Shown here piece by piece: positions 56,605 to 64,000 of a DNA stretch of 64,000 nucleotides; the first letter of the stretch is position 1; every line of letters starts with the position of its first letter. The notes beneath the pieces were generated by a model. That model did not search any database and had not been told where the DNA came from. It saw only the letters and a list, made by a program, of their open reading frames with translations. A program made the position numbers and the translations under genes. The stretch covers positions 1 to 64,000 of the forward strand of contig CBFIDK010000004.1 in assembly GCA_965661345.1 (NCBI GenBank), given 5' to 3'. The DNA is from GCA-2862585 sp965661345 (GTDB taxonomy: Bacteria > Bacteroidota > Bacteroidia > Flavobacteriales > UBA7312).

Positions 56605-57027
56605 ATGTCATTTATAGATAAGTTTTTTAGGTGTGATTGTCCTGTTACTTCAGCAATAGATATTGTTGGAGACAAATGGACGCTTGTTGTTTTAAAATTG
56701 ATGCTATTAGAACATAAAAAAACGTTTAAAGAGTTTTCTGAAAGCGATGAATCAATTGCACCAAGTATTTTGTCTAATAGGCTAAAATCACTCGAGAAGA
56801 TGGAGTTTATTGTCAAGCAAAAATTACCTGACAATCATAAAACAAATCACTATTTTCTGACCGAAAAAGGACTTTCGTTAACTCCTGTTATAATTGAGTT
56901 AGCCTTGTGGAGCCATCACAATATTAAACCTGTCGATAATCAAGACTTAGCAAATTTTAAGGATAAAAACGAATTACGCCTTGCAATCATTGAAAGATAT
57001 AAATCAAAAACGGTTACACTATTATAG
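56605..57027 (+). CDS. HxlR family transcriptional regulator
   Basis: 140 residues. CDCPVTSAIDIVGDKWTLVV (about 10-29, with the conserved Cys), FKEFSESDESIAPSILSNRLK and the winged helix end HYFLTEKG are diagnostic. MarR-like dimer sensing reactive or aromatic compounds. Divergent from the epimerase gene. Confidence 0.9.
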   Translation: MSFIDKFFRCDCPVTSAIDIVGDKWTLVVLKLMLLEHKKTFKEFSESDESIAPSILSNRLKSLEKMEFIVKQKLPDNHKTNHYFLTEKGLSLTPVIIELALWSHHNIKPVDNQDLANFKDKNELRLAIIERYKSKTVTLL

Positions 57028-57038
57028 TATAACCGTTC
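57010..57038. terminator. bidirectional terminator between hxlR gene and tRNA-fMet
   Basis: Long stem AACGGTTA / TAACCGTT with inner ACTAT/ATAGT. T runs on both sides. Overlaps the last codons of the HxlR gene. Confidence 0.75.
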
Positions 57039-57049
57039 TATTGTTTTAG

Positions 57050-57122
<73 letters not shown>

Positions 57123-57200
57123 ATGTGCGGCAAATATACACTAAAATTATTTTATTGATTCATTTTCACTTCCTCTTTTTAAGAGCCTATTAAAATAATG

Positions 57201-57208
57201 TACTTTTG
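57201..57208 (+). promoter_or_regulatory. -7 box of the ABC-F gene
   Basis: TACTTTTG. ATG 57216 follows 7 nt later, while the alternative ATG 57198 is upstream of the box and is excluded. Confidence 0.6.
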
Positions 57209-57215
57209 CACGCTT

Positions 57216-59171
57216 ATGATTTCAGCAAGCAACATATCGGTTTATTTCGGTGGACAAGAACTATTCGACGATGTCTCATTTATGGTCAACAAAGGAGACC
57301 GTATTGGATTGGTTGGAAAGAACGGCGCTGGAAAATCAACTTTATTAAGAATTTTATCAGGTGAACAAAAACCAAATGAAGGCTCAATTTCTACGCCTAA
57401 CGACTCTACCATAGGTTATTTAAGACAGGATTTGGAATTTGAAGAAGGCAGAACAGTACAAGAGGAAGCCGAACAAGCCTTTCAGGAAATAAAAAAACTG
57501 GAGCAGGCCATCAATGCCATTAACCTTGAAATGAGTGAACGAACCGATTACGAGAGTGACGGATATATGCAGCTTATAACCGATTTGAACGATTTAAATG
57601 AACGCTTCGGAATGTTAGGAGGGTACACCATTCAGTCTGAAATGAGTCAAGTTTTAATAGGTTTGGGTTTTCAGCTAGATGATTTTGAAAGGCAAACCAA
57701 TGAGTTTAGTGGAGGCTGGAGAATGCGACTTGAGTTAGCCAAAATACTATTAAGTAAGCCAGACGTTTTGTTGCTTGATGAGCCAACAAACCACTTAGAT
57801 ATTGAATCCATAATGTGGCTCGAAGGATGGTTAAAGAATTATTCAGGTGCAGTTATTTTAGTCTCACACGACAGAGCATTTTTAGATGCAGTAACCAATA
57901 GAACCATTGACTTAATTTTAGGAAAAGCTAACGATTACAAGGCCAGTTATTCCAAGTACGTAGAACTCAGAAAAGACAGACAAGAAAAACAAATCCAGTC
58001 TAAGAAGAATCAAGACAAAGAGATAAAGCAAACCAAAATGCTTATCGAAAAGTTTAGAGCAAAGAAGAGCAAAGCCTCTTTTGCGCAGAGTTTGATAAAA
58101 AAACTCGATAAAATGGACCTCATAGAAGTAGAGCAAGACGATACTGCTTCAATGTATTTTAAGTTTCCGCCAGCTCCACATTCTGGAAAAGTAACTTTAA
58201 AGGTCTCCAAGGCATCTAAAAATTACGATGATTTACAGGTGCTGAAAGACGTTTCTTTAATGCTTGAGCGAGGTGATAAAATTGCTTTTGTTGGGAAAAA
58301 TGGAGAAGGGAAAACCACCCTGTCAAAAATGATTGTGAATGTTATCGATTATGACGGTGAAATAGAATATGGTTATCAAGTCAAAGTGGGGTATTATGCT
58401 CAAAATCAATCAGAATTACTAGACGAAAATAAAAGCATTTTTGAAGTAGTTGAAGATGCTGCCGACGAACACAGTCGACCTAGAGTTAGAGATATGCTAG
58501 GCTCATTTTTATTTAGTGGCGATACTGTCCAGAAAAAAGTGAAAGTCCTTTCAGGAGGAGAAAGAGCAAGAGTAGCCTTGTGTAAGTTATTGTTAGAACC
58601 GGTCAACTTACTTATTATGGATGAGCCCACTAACCACTTGGATATGGTCTCAAAAGATATTCTGAAAAGAGCTTTGAAAAACTATGACGGGACATTAATT
58701 ATTGTATCTCACGACAGAGATTTCTTAGAAGATTTAACGGAAAAAGTATACGAATTCAAGGACAAAAACATTAAAGAATACATAGGTGACATTAATAACT
58801 TTTTAGGAGAGAAGAAAGTTCAAGATTTTACCCAATTTGAATTAGAAAATAAACAAAAGAGTAAAGTCAAGAAGTCTGATGATTCAGACAGTAAGCAAAC
58901 CTTTAACGAGCATAAACAGCTTGATAAAGATATTCGAAAAGTAACTAATAAAGTCGGGCAACTTGAAAAAGCCGTAGAGCGTCTAGAAAAAGAGTTGAAA
59001 GAATTAGATCAAGAATTAGCAAAGCCCGAACGCTACAAAGAGTTATCTTCGCGAAAAGGTTTTTTTGAATCCTATCAAGACAAGCAAAACGAACTAAGTC
59101 AAAAAATGATGACTTGGGAAGAGTCAACAGAACTTTTAGAAGAGCTAAAACAAAAACGTTCAGTACTATAA
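57216..59171 (+). CDS. ABC-F family ATP-binding ribosomal protein
   Basis: 651 residues. Two ABC domains. First Walker A GKNGAGKSTLLR (about 34), signature FSGGWRMRLELAK and LLLDEPTNHLDIES. Second GKNGEGKTTLSK (about 345), LSGGERARVAL and LIMDEPTNHLD. Charged linker and a C-terminal coiled coil (about 560-651). No membrane domain. Uup/EttA-type factors act on the ribosome. Near-leaderless promoter. Its stop shares a base with the era start (TAATG). Confidence 0.95.
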   Translation: MISASNISVYFGGQELFDDVSFMVNKGDRIGLVGKNGAGKSTLLRILSGEQKPNEGSISTPNDSTIGYLRQDLEFEEGRTVQEEAEQAFQEIKKLEQAINAINLEMSERTDYESDGYMQLITDLNDLNERFGMLGGYTIQSEMSQVLIGLGFQLDDFERQTNEFSGGWRMRLELAKILLSKPDVLLLDEPTNHLDIESIMWLEGWLKNYSGAVILVSHDRAFLDAVTNRTIDLILGKANDYKASYSKYVELRKDRQEKQIQSKKNQDKEIKQTKMLIEKFRAKKSKASFAQSLIKKLDKMDLIEVEQDDTASMYFKFPPAPHSGKVTLKVSKASKNYDDLQVLKDVSLMLERGDKIAFVGKNGEGKTTLSKMIVNVIDYDGEIEYGYQVKVGYYAQNQSELLDENKSIFEVVEDAADEHSRPRVRDMLGSFLFSGDTVQKKVKVLSGGERARVALCKLLLEPVNLLIMDEPTNHLDMVSKDILKRALKNYDGTLIIVSHDRDFLEDLTEKVYEFKDKNIKEYIGDINNFLGEKKVQDFTQFELENKQKSKVKKSDDSDSKQTFNEHKQLDKDIRKVTNKVGQLEKAVERLEKELKELDQELAKPERYKELSSRKGFFESYQDKQNELSQKMMTWEESTELLEELKQKRSVL

Positions 59172-60052
59172 TGGAACATAAAGCAGGTTATGTAAATATC
59201 ATCGGCAATCCAAATGTTGGAAAGTCAACCTTGATGAATGCGCTTGTAGGCGAACGCTTGTCAATAATTACCTCAAAAGCTCAAACTACTCGTCACAGAA
59301 TTTTAGGAATTGTCAACGATGAAGAACATCAAATAATTTTTTCAGATACGCCAGGTGTGATTGATCCAGCTTATAAGTTGCAAGAAAACATGATGGATTT
59401 TGTTCACGGTGCTTTTCAAGATGCTGACATCTTAATATACATGGTGGAAATTGGAGAAAGAGAGCTCAAAAGTGAAACGCTATTTGAACGACTTAAAAAC
59501 ACAGAAATTCCATTACTTCTTTTGCTCAATAAGATTGATAAAGTAGAGCAAGAATATGTAAAAGAACAAATTAACCTTTGGAAAGAACGCTTGCCAAAGG
59601 CTGAAATTCATCCTATTTCGGCATTAAATAAATTTAATATTGATTTAGTGATGGAAAGAATCAAGAAATCACTTCCTGTTTCACCTCCCTATTTTGACAA
59701 GGATACTTTGACCGATAAGTCTGAACGCTTTTTTGTTGGTGAAACCATCAGAGAGAAAATTTTAAAGTATTACAAAAAGGAAATACCCTATTCGGTTGAA
59801 ATTGAAGTCGAAGAGTTTTTTGATGAGAAAGAAATAATAAAAATACGCGCCATAATTTTTGTAGCTAGAGAGTCTCAAAAGGGCATAATCATTGGGCACA
59901 AAGGAATAGCTTTGAAAAAAGTGGGTACTTTAGCCCGAAGAGATATGGAATCGTTTTTCCAGAAAAAGATATTTTTAGATTTGTATGTCAAAGTCAATAA
60001 AGACTGGCGTAACGATGATAAACAACTTAAACGTTTCGGTTATAACAACTAA
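59171..60052 (+). CDS. era: GTPase Era
   Basis: 293 residues. G1 GNPNVGKSTLMN (about 11-22), G3 DTPGV (about 60), G4 NKID (about 123), and C-terminal KH domain with GIIIGHKGIALKKVG (about 242). Assists 16S rRNA maturation and 30S assembly. Start from TAATG overlap with the ABC-F stop; a longer frame upstream is inside that gene. Confidence 0.95.
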   Translation: MEHKAGYVNIIGNPNVGKSTLMNALVGERLSIITSKAQTTRHRILGIVNDEEHQIIFSDTPGVIDPAYKLQENMMDFVHGAFQDADILIYMVEIGERELKSETLFERLKNTEIPLLLLLNKIDKVEQEYVKEQINLWKERLPKAEIHPISALNKFNIDLVMERIKKSLPVSPPYFDKDTLTDKSERFFVGETIREKILKYYKKEIPYSVEIEVEEFFDEKEIIKIRAIIFVARESQKGIIIGHKGIALKKVGTLARRDMESFFQKKIFLDLYVKVNKDWRNDDKQLKRFGYNN

Positions 60053-60059
60053 TCAATAG

Positions 60060-61364
60060 ATGGGAAATATAGTAGCAATAGTAGGTCGGCCAAACGTTGG
60101 TAAATCAACGTTTTTCAATAGACTAATTCAGAAGCGACAAGCTATTGTTGACTCTGTTAGTGGTGTAACTAGAGACAGGCATTACGGCATAACGGATTGG
60201 AATGGAAAAGACTTTTCCGTTATTGATACGGGAGGATATATTGTAGGGTCTGATGATATATTTGAAGAAGAGATTCGCAAGCAAGTCGATTTAGCCATTG
60301 ACGAAGCAAACGCCATTTTATTTTTAGTAGATGCTCAGGAGGGTGTAACCGAAATGGATCTGACCGTTGCCAAGCATTTAAGGAAGTCCGATAAGCCTGT
60401 GTTTCTCGTTGCCAATAAAGTGGATAATGGAAAAATTTTGCAAGAGGCGGTAGAATTATATTCTCTTGGAATGGGAGATTACTTCTGTATTTCTTCCATA
60501 AATGGTAGCGGAACAGGAGAATTGTTGGATGAATTGGTAAGTAAATTGCCAGACACTGAAAAAGTAGAAGAAAGTGATTTACCTCGTTTTGCTATAGTAG
60601 GCCGACCAAATGTTGGCAAATCGTCTTTTGTAAACGCATTAGTAGGAGAGGAAAGAAACATAGTTACCGACATTGCAGGAACTACTCGAGATTCATTGGA
60701 TACGCACTATACAAAATTTGGTCACGATTTTGTGTTGGTGGATACGGCAGGAGTTAGAAAAAAGAAGAATGTCAGTGAAGATTTGGAGTTTTACTCCGTA
60801 ATGCGTTCGATTCGTTCTATTGAATATTCAGATGTATGCTTGTTGATTATAGATGCTACTTTAGGCTTTGAATCTCAAGATCAAAATATTTTTCACTTAG
60901 CGGATAAAAACAACAAAGGCATTGTCATATTGGTAAACAAATGGGATTTGGTTGAAAAAGATACCCATACCACCAAAGAATATGAAGCAGCTATTCGACA
61001 GAAAATAGCGCCTTTTACGGATGTGCCTATTCTCTTTATTTCTGCATTGACAAAACAGCGTTTATTGAAAGCATTGGAAATTGCTATAAAAGTATCTCAA
61101 GACAGAAAAGTTAGAATTAGCACCTCTAAACTGAATGACGTTATGTTGCCATTTATAGAGCAAAATCCGCCGCCAGCAACAAAAGGAAAATACATACGAA
61201 TAAAGTTTTGTACTCAGTTGCCTACAAAAACACCAACCTTTGCCTTTTTTGCCAATCTACCTCAATACATTAAAGACCCTTACAAAAGGTACATAGAGAA
61301 CAAACTTAGAGAGAGTTTCGATTTTACGGGTGTTCCTATTCAAATATTCTTTAGAAAGAAGTAG
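60060..61364 (+). CDS. der: GTPase Der
   Basis: 434 residues with two tandem G domains: GRPNVGKSTFFN (about 8), DTGGY, NKVD, then GRPNVGKSSFVN (about 181), DTAGV and NKWD (about 298). A KH-like C-terminal domain follows. 50S ribosome assembly factor. It follows era by 7 nt. The metK stop lies 1 nt beyond its own (convergent). Confidence 0.95.
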   Translation: MGNIVAIVGRPNVGKSTFFNRLIQKRQAIVDSVSGVTRDRHYGITDWNGKDFSVIDTGGYIVGSDDIFEEEIRKQVDLAIDEANAILFLVDAQEGVTEMDLTVAKHLRKSDKPVFLVANKVDNGKILQEAVELYSLGMGDYFCISSINGSGTGELLDELVSKLPDTEKVEESDLPRFAIVGRPNVGKSSFVNALVGEERNIVTDIAGTTRDSLDTHYTKFGHDFVLVDTAGVRKKKNVSEDLEFYSVMRSIRSIEYSDVCLLIIDATLGFESQDQNIFHLADKNNKGIVILVNKWDLVEKDTHTTKEYEAAIRQKIAPFTDVPILFISALTKQRLLKALEIAIKVSQDRKVRISTSKLNDVMLPFIEQNPPPATKGKYIRIKFCTQLPTKTPTFAFFANLPQYIKDPYKRYIENKLRESFDFTGVPIQIFFRKK

Positions 61365-61365
61365 T

Positions 61366-62655
61366 CTAAAGATTAAACGCTTCTTTAACTTTATCTAAAT
61401 AGTCTAATTTTTCCCAAGTAAAGGTTTCAAGGGTCATTTCTTGATGTTGTCCATTAACATTGAATACGAATGTTTTGGTTTCGGGTGTTCTTCCCATGTG
61501 TCCATAGGCAGCCGTCTCTTGATAAATAGGTGTCTTTAGTTTTAGACGCTCAATAATAGCTGCAGGTCGCATATCAAAAATAGTAGATACTTTTTCGGCG
61601 ATTTCGCCATCGGACAAGCTGGTTTTATTGGTTCCATAGGTATCTACAAAAATTCCCATTGGCTTGGCTACTCCAATAGCGTAAGACACTTGTACCAACA
61701 CTTGTTTGCACAATCCTGCTGCTACTAAGTTTTTTGCAATATGCCTGGTGGCGTAAGCTGCAGAACGGTCTACTTTTGAAGGGTCTTTTCCAGAAAAAGC
61801 GCCTCCGCCGTGGGCACCTTTACCACCATAAGTATCCACAATAATTTTTCGACCCGTTAAACCCGTATCGCCATGGGGTCCACCAATTACGAATTTACCA
61901 GTAGGATTTACGTGGTATTTCTCCGTTCCGAAAAGCACTTGTTGTCTTTTTTCTAATTGGGCTAACACTCTAGGGATAAGAATGGTTTTCACATCATTTT
62001 CTATCTGTGTTTGCATGGATTTTTCAGCAGCGGCTTTAGAAGCAGCTGTGTCGTCTTGAGGCAATATAAACTCATCATGTTGGGTTGAAACAACAATTGC
62101 TTCAATGCGTTGAGGAATATTGTCGTCGCTGTATTCAATAGTAACTTGAGATTTTGAGTCTGGGCGCAAATAGGTCATTTCCTTCCTCTCCCTTCTAATA
62201 TTTGCCAATTCAATAAGAATACGATGAGATAAGTCCAAAGCCAAGGGCATGTAGTTATCCGTTTCGTCTGTAGCATAGCCAAACATCATGCCTTGGTCAC
62301 CAGCGCCTTGTTCGGCATGTAACCCTTTGTTTTCTTCAACGCCTTGATTTATATCTGCTGACTGCTCATGTATGGCTGAAATAACGCCGCAACTATCAGC
62401 ATCAAATTGATATTCGGACTTGTTGTAACCTATCTTTCGAATGACGTCTCTAGCAATGTTTTGCACATCAACATATGCTTTCGTTTTTACTTCTCCACTC
62501 AGTACAGTAAGTCCTGTTGTTACCAATGTTTCACACGCTACTTTTGCTTCTTTGTCTTGCGCAAGAAAGTTATCTAATAGTGCATCAGAAATTTGGTCAG
62601 CTACTTTATCTGGATGTCCTTCTGAAACTGATTCTGAGGTGAAAAAATATGCCAT
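61366..62655 (-). CDS. metK: S-adenosylmethionine synthetase
   Basis: 429 residues. TSESVSEGHPDKVADQISDA (about 6-25), GAGDQGMMFGYA (about 117), and GGPHGDTGLTGRKIIVDTYG with GGGAFSGKDPSKVDRSAAY (about 258-301) are the family signatures. Makes SAM from methionine and ATP. Preceded by a leader of about 100 nt containing a possible SAM-II-like element. Confidence 0.97.
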   Translation of the reverse strand: MAYFFTSESVSEGHPDKVADQISDALLDNFLAQDKEAKVACETLVTTGLTVLSGEVKTKAYVDVQNIARDVIRKIGYNKSEYQFDADSCGVISAIHEQSADINQGVEENKGLHAEQGAGDQGMMFGYATDETDNYMPLALDLSHRILIELANIRRERKEMTYLRPDSKSQVTIEYSDDNIPQRIEAIVVSTQHDEFILPQDDTAASKAAAEKSMQTQIENDVKTILIPRVLAQLEKRQQVLFGTEKYHVNPTGKFVIGGPHGDTGLTGRKIIVDTYGGKGAHGGGAFSGKDPSKVDRSAAYATRHIAKNLVAAGLCKQVLVQVSYAIGVAKPMGIFVDTYGTNKTSLSDGEIAEKVSTIFDMRPAAIIERLKLKTPIYQETAAYGHMGRTPETKTFVFNVNGQHQEMTLETFTWEKLDYLDKVKEAFNL

Positions 62656-62689
62656 CTTTAGTGTTTTTGTAGTAGAAAAGACAGCTGCT

Positions 62690-62745
62690 GCGGGTATCCT
62701 TTTTTAGCATTTTTGGAGTGGTCGCAATCAGCCAAATTTATCCAC
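62690..62745 (-). promoter_or_regulatory. possible SAM-II-like riboswitch in the metK leader
   Basis: On the minus strand: stem TTTGG / CCAAA closing CTGATTGCGACCACT, then AATGCTAAAAAAGG. The order helix, GATT...GC..CC loop, GCTAAA, GG resembles SAM-II pseudoknots, where the 3' GG pairs with the loop CC. It lies about 40 nt before the metK start, in a transcript predicted from the -7 box at 62761. The match is from memory of the motif, not a covariance search. Confidence 0.45.
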
Positions 62746-62760
62746 TTGTTAAATAGGGTG

Positions 62761-62768
62761 CAAAATTA
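62761..62768 (-). promoter_or_regulatory. -7 box of metK
   Basis: TAATTTTG on the minus strand. It predicts a 5' leader of about 100 nt. Confidence 0.5.
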
Positions 62769-62867
62769 AAATAAAAATTCATTTATAAGAATCATTAAAG
62801 ATAATTTCTAAAGATTATGAAAACGGGAGAGAGGTAAGAAGAAAACAGTTTCTAAATTACCCAATCG

Positions 62868-63569
62868 CTATTTTAAATTCGTCAGTTTTTGAAAATAAGA
62901 CTCTAAGTCGACTTTCTTTTTCTTGAGATTGGACAATAGTTCGTTAGCTACTATTTCACCTTTGTTAATAATGATTACTCTATCGCACATTTTTTCAACT
63001 TCCTGCATGATATGAGTTGAAAGCATAACGGTTTTGTCCTTACCGCTTTCTCGTATTAGATTACGAATTTCTACCATTTGGTTAGGGTCCAAACCCGTTG
63101 TTGGCTCATCTAAAATTAACACTTCTGGCTCGTGAATAAGTGCAGCGGCTAGTCCTACCCTTTGCCTGTATCCTTTTGAAAGCTGACTTATTTTTTTGTG
63201 ATTTTCTGCTGTCAATCCAGTTAATTCAATCACTTCGTGTACTCGATTTTTGGAGCAACCGTAAATATCTGCTATAAACGTTAAGTATTCCTTGATGAAC
63301 ATTTCATCATAAAGTGGATTATGTTCAGGCAGATAGCCGATTTTTTTTCGAAGTTCAATATTATCTTGTTCGACTTTTTGCTCACAAACAAAAACGCTGC
63401 CTTTATCAGCACCGATAAAGGAAGTGATGATTTTCATTAGGGTAGATTTACCAGCGCCATTAGGGCCTAAAAAACCTAATATTTCTCCTTTGTTTACTTC
63501 AAATGAAATACCATTTAAGGCCAGTTGCTCGCCATACAGTTTGCTAACGTTTTCTACTTTAATTGACAT
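62868..63569 (-). CDS. gldA: ABC transporter ATP-binding protein, GldA-like
   Basis: 233 residues. Walker A GPNGAGKSTLMK (about 36), Q-loop GYLPEHNPLYDEM, signature LSKGYRQRVGLA, Walker B VLILDEPTTGLDPNQ, and H-loop STHIMQEVE. GEQLALNGISFEVNKGEILG and the EHNPLYDEM segment resemble GldA of the gliding-associated GldA-GldF-GldG transporter. It seems shorter than the roughly 300-residue GldA recalled from Flavobacterium. No gldF or gldG is adjacent, so a plain ABC exporter subunit is possible. Confidence 0.7.
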   Translation of the reverse strand: MSIKVENVSKLYGEQLALNGISFEVNKGEILGFLGPNGAGKSTLMKIITSFIGADKGSVFVCEQKVEQDNIELRKKIGYLPEHNPLYDEMFIKEYLTFIADIYGCSKNRVHEVIELTGLTAENHKKISQLSKGYRQRVGLAAALIHEPEVLILDEPTTGLDPNQMVEIRNLIRESGKDKTVMLSTHIMQEVEKMCDRVIIINKGEIVANELLSNLKKKKVDLESYFQKLTNLK

Positions 63570-63621
63570 GACGCGAAGATAATAAAGAAATAGGGATTCT
63601 ACTTACTCTTTCAAATCATCG

Positions 63622-63629
63622 TATATTTG
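63622..63629 (+). promoter_or_regulatory. -7 box of rsgA (leaderless)
   Basis: TATATTTG ends 5 nt before ATG 63635. A transcript starting 5-7 nt downstream begins at the start codon, which excludes the GTG at 63629. Confidence 0.6.
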
Positions 63630-63634
63630 TGCTA

Positions 63635-64000
63635 ATGCAAGGTATTGTCATAAAATCTACAGGTAGTTGGTACATAGTAAAGACGGATGACGGCAAAATT
63701 TTAGATTGTAGAATTCGAGGTAAGTTTCGTATTCAAGATATAAAAAGTACAAATCCGATAGTTGTTGGGGACAGAGTCAATCTTACTCAAGAAGAAGATT
63801 CTTTTGTGATAGACGAATTGTTTGATAGAAAAAATTTCATTGTTAGGAAATCGGTTAACCTCTCTAAACAAACCCACATTTTAGCGTCTAATATTGACCA
63901 AGCCATTTTAATGGTTACCATTAAAAGTCCAGTTACCACTACAGGTTTTATTGATAGATTTTTAATTTCTGCTAAAGCCTATGGGATAAATGTGGTAATT
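63635..64000 (+). CDS. rsgA: ribosome small-subunit-dependent GTPase A, N-terminal part
   Basis: 122 codons before the window ends. The OB-fold start (GIVIKSTGSWYIVKTDDGKI, CRIRGKFRI) and VVGDRVNL at about 50, then ILASNIDQAILMVTIKSP at the beginning of the permuted GTPase domain, identify RsgA. It releases late 30S assembly factors. Complete on the 5' side. Confidence 0.9.
   Translation, partial: MQGIVIKSTGSWYIVKTDDGKILDCRIRGKFRIQDIKSTNPIVVGDRVNLTQEEDSFVIDELFDRKNFIVRKSVNLSKQTHILASNIDQAILMVTIKSPVTTTGFIDRFLISAKAYGINVVI

Overview
The window comes from an AT-rich member of the Bacteroidota, most likely Flavobacteriales. The evidence is type IX secretion and gliding genes (SprB-like repeats, porP-type, gldJ, porU, porV, a gldA-like gene), T9SS C-terminal sorting domains, Bacteroidota -7 promoter boxes (TAnnTTTG), few Shine-Dalgarno sequences and several TTG or GTG starts. 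Two tRNA genes (Val-TAC, initiator Met-CAT) are present. No rRNA genes and no CRISPR array were seen.

Layout. 1-1815: 5' part of a secreted SprB-repeat protein that leaves the window. 2.1-6.6 kb: polyamine operon (arginine decarboxylase, agmatinase, deoxyhypusine-synthase-like enzyme, two small unknown genes) with a divergent Lrp/AsnC regulator. 6.7-11.8 kb: TonB-dependent receptor, a lipoprotein and an orphan OmpR/PhoB-type response regulator, with an 11-bp tandem repeat in front of the lipoprotein gene. 11.8-28.0 kb: an accessory region cut into modules by same-orientation copies of a sequence that looks like a tRNA 3' end plus its terminator. The modules are a hypotaurine cassette (cysteine dioxygenase, decarboxylase, Na+ symporter); a lone membrane protein; hydrolase, SRPBCC, AraC and MBL-fold genes; a TetR-controlled SDR operon ending in a truncated MBL gene; and an intact 3.5-kb large-serine-recombinase element bounded by perfect 61-bp direct repeats at tRNA-Val. 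28.1-34.9 kb: folC, tonB/exbD/exbB, nhaD, a MscS channel and an amino-acid dehydrogenase. 34.9-39.2 kb: a small lipoprotein and peptide island flanked by a direct duplication of the 3' end of anmK. 39.3-44 kb: acyl-CoA dehydrogenase and a polysaccharide export pair. 44-53.5 kb: murF, gldJ and a porP-type gene, divergent from porU, porV and ispF. 53.5-57 kb: small genes, a redoxin, T9SS gene debris, hairpin repeats, and an epimerase/HxlR pair. 57-64 kb: ABC-F protein, era, der, metK with a 100-nt leader, a gldA-like gene, and the start of rsgA.

The most interesting structure is the 11.8-28 kb region. It can be read as serial accretion of serine-recombinase elements at one tRNA-Val locus. In the youngest element the attachment site lies inside the 3' end of the recombinase gene, so integration or excision would swap the last residues of the enzyme. 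The second candidate is the anmK-flanked island. It carries two small membrane or secreted peptides, three signal-peptide proteins and a 36-bp perfect palindrome at the start of one gene.
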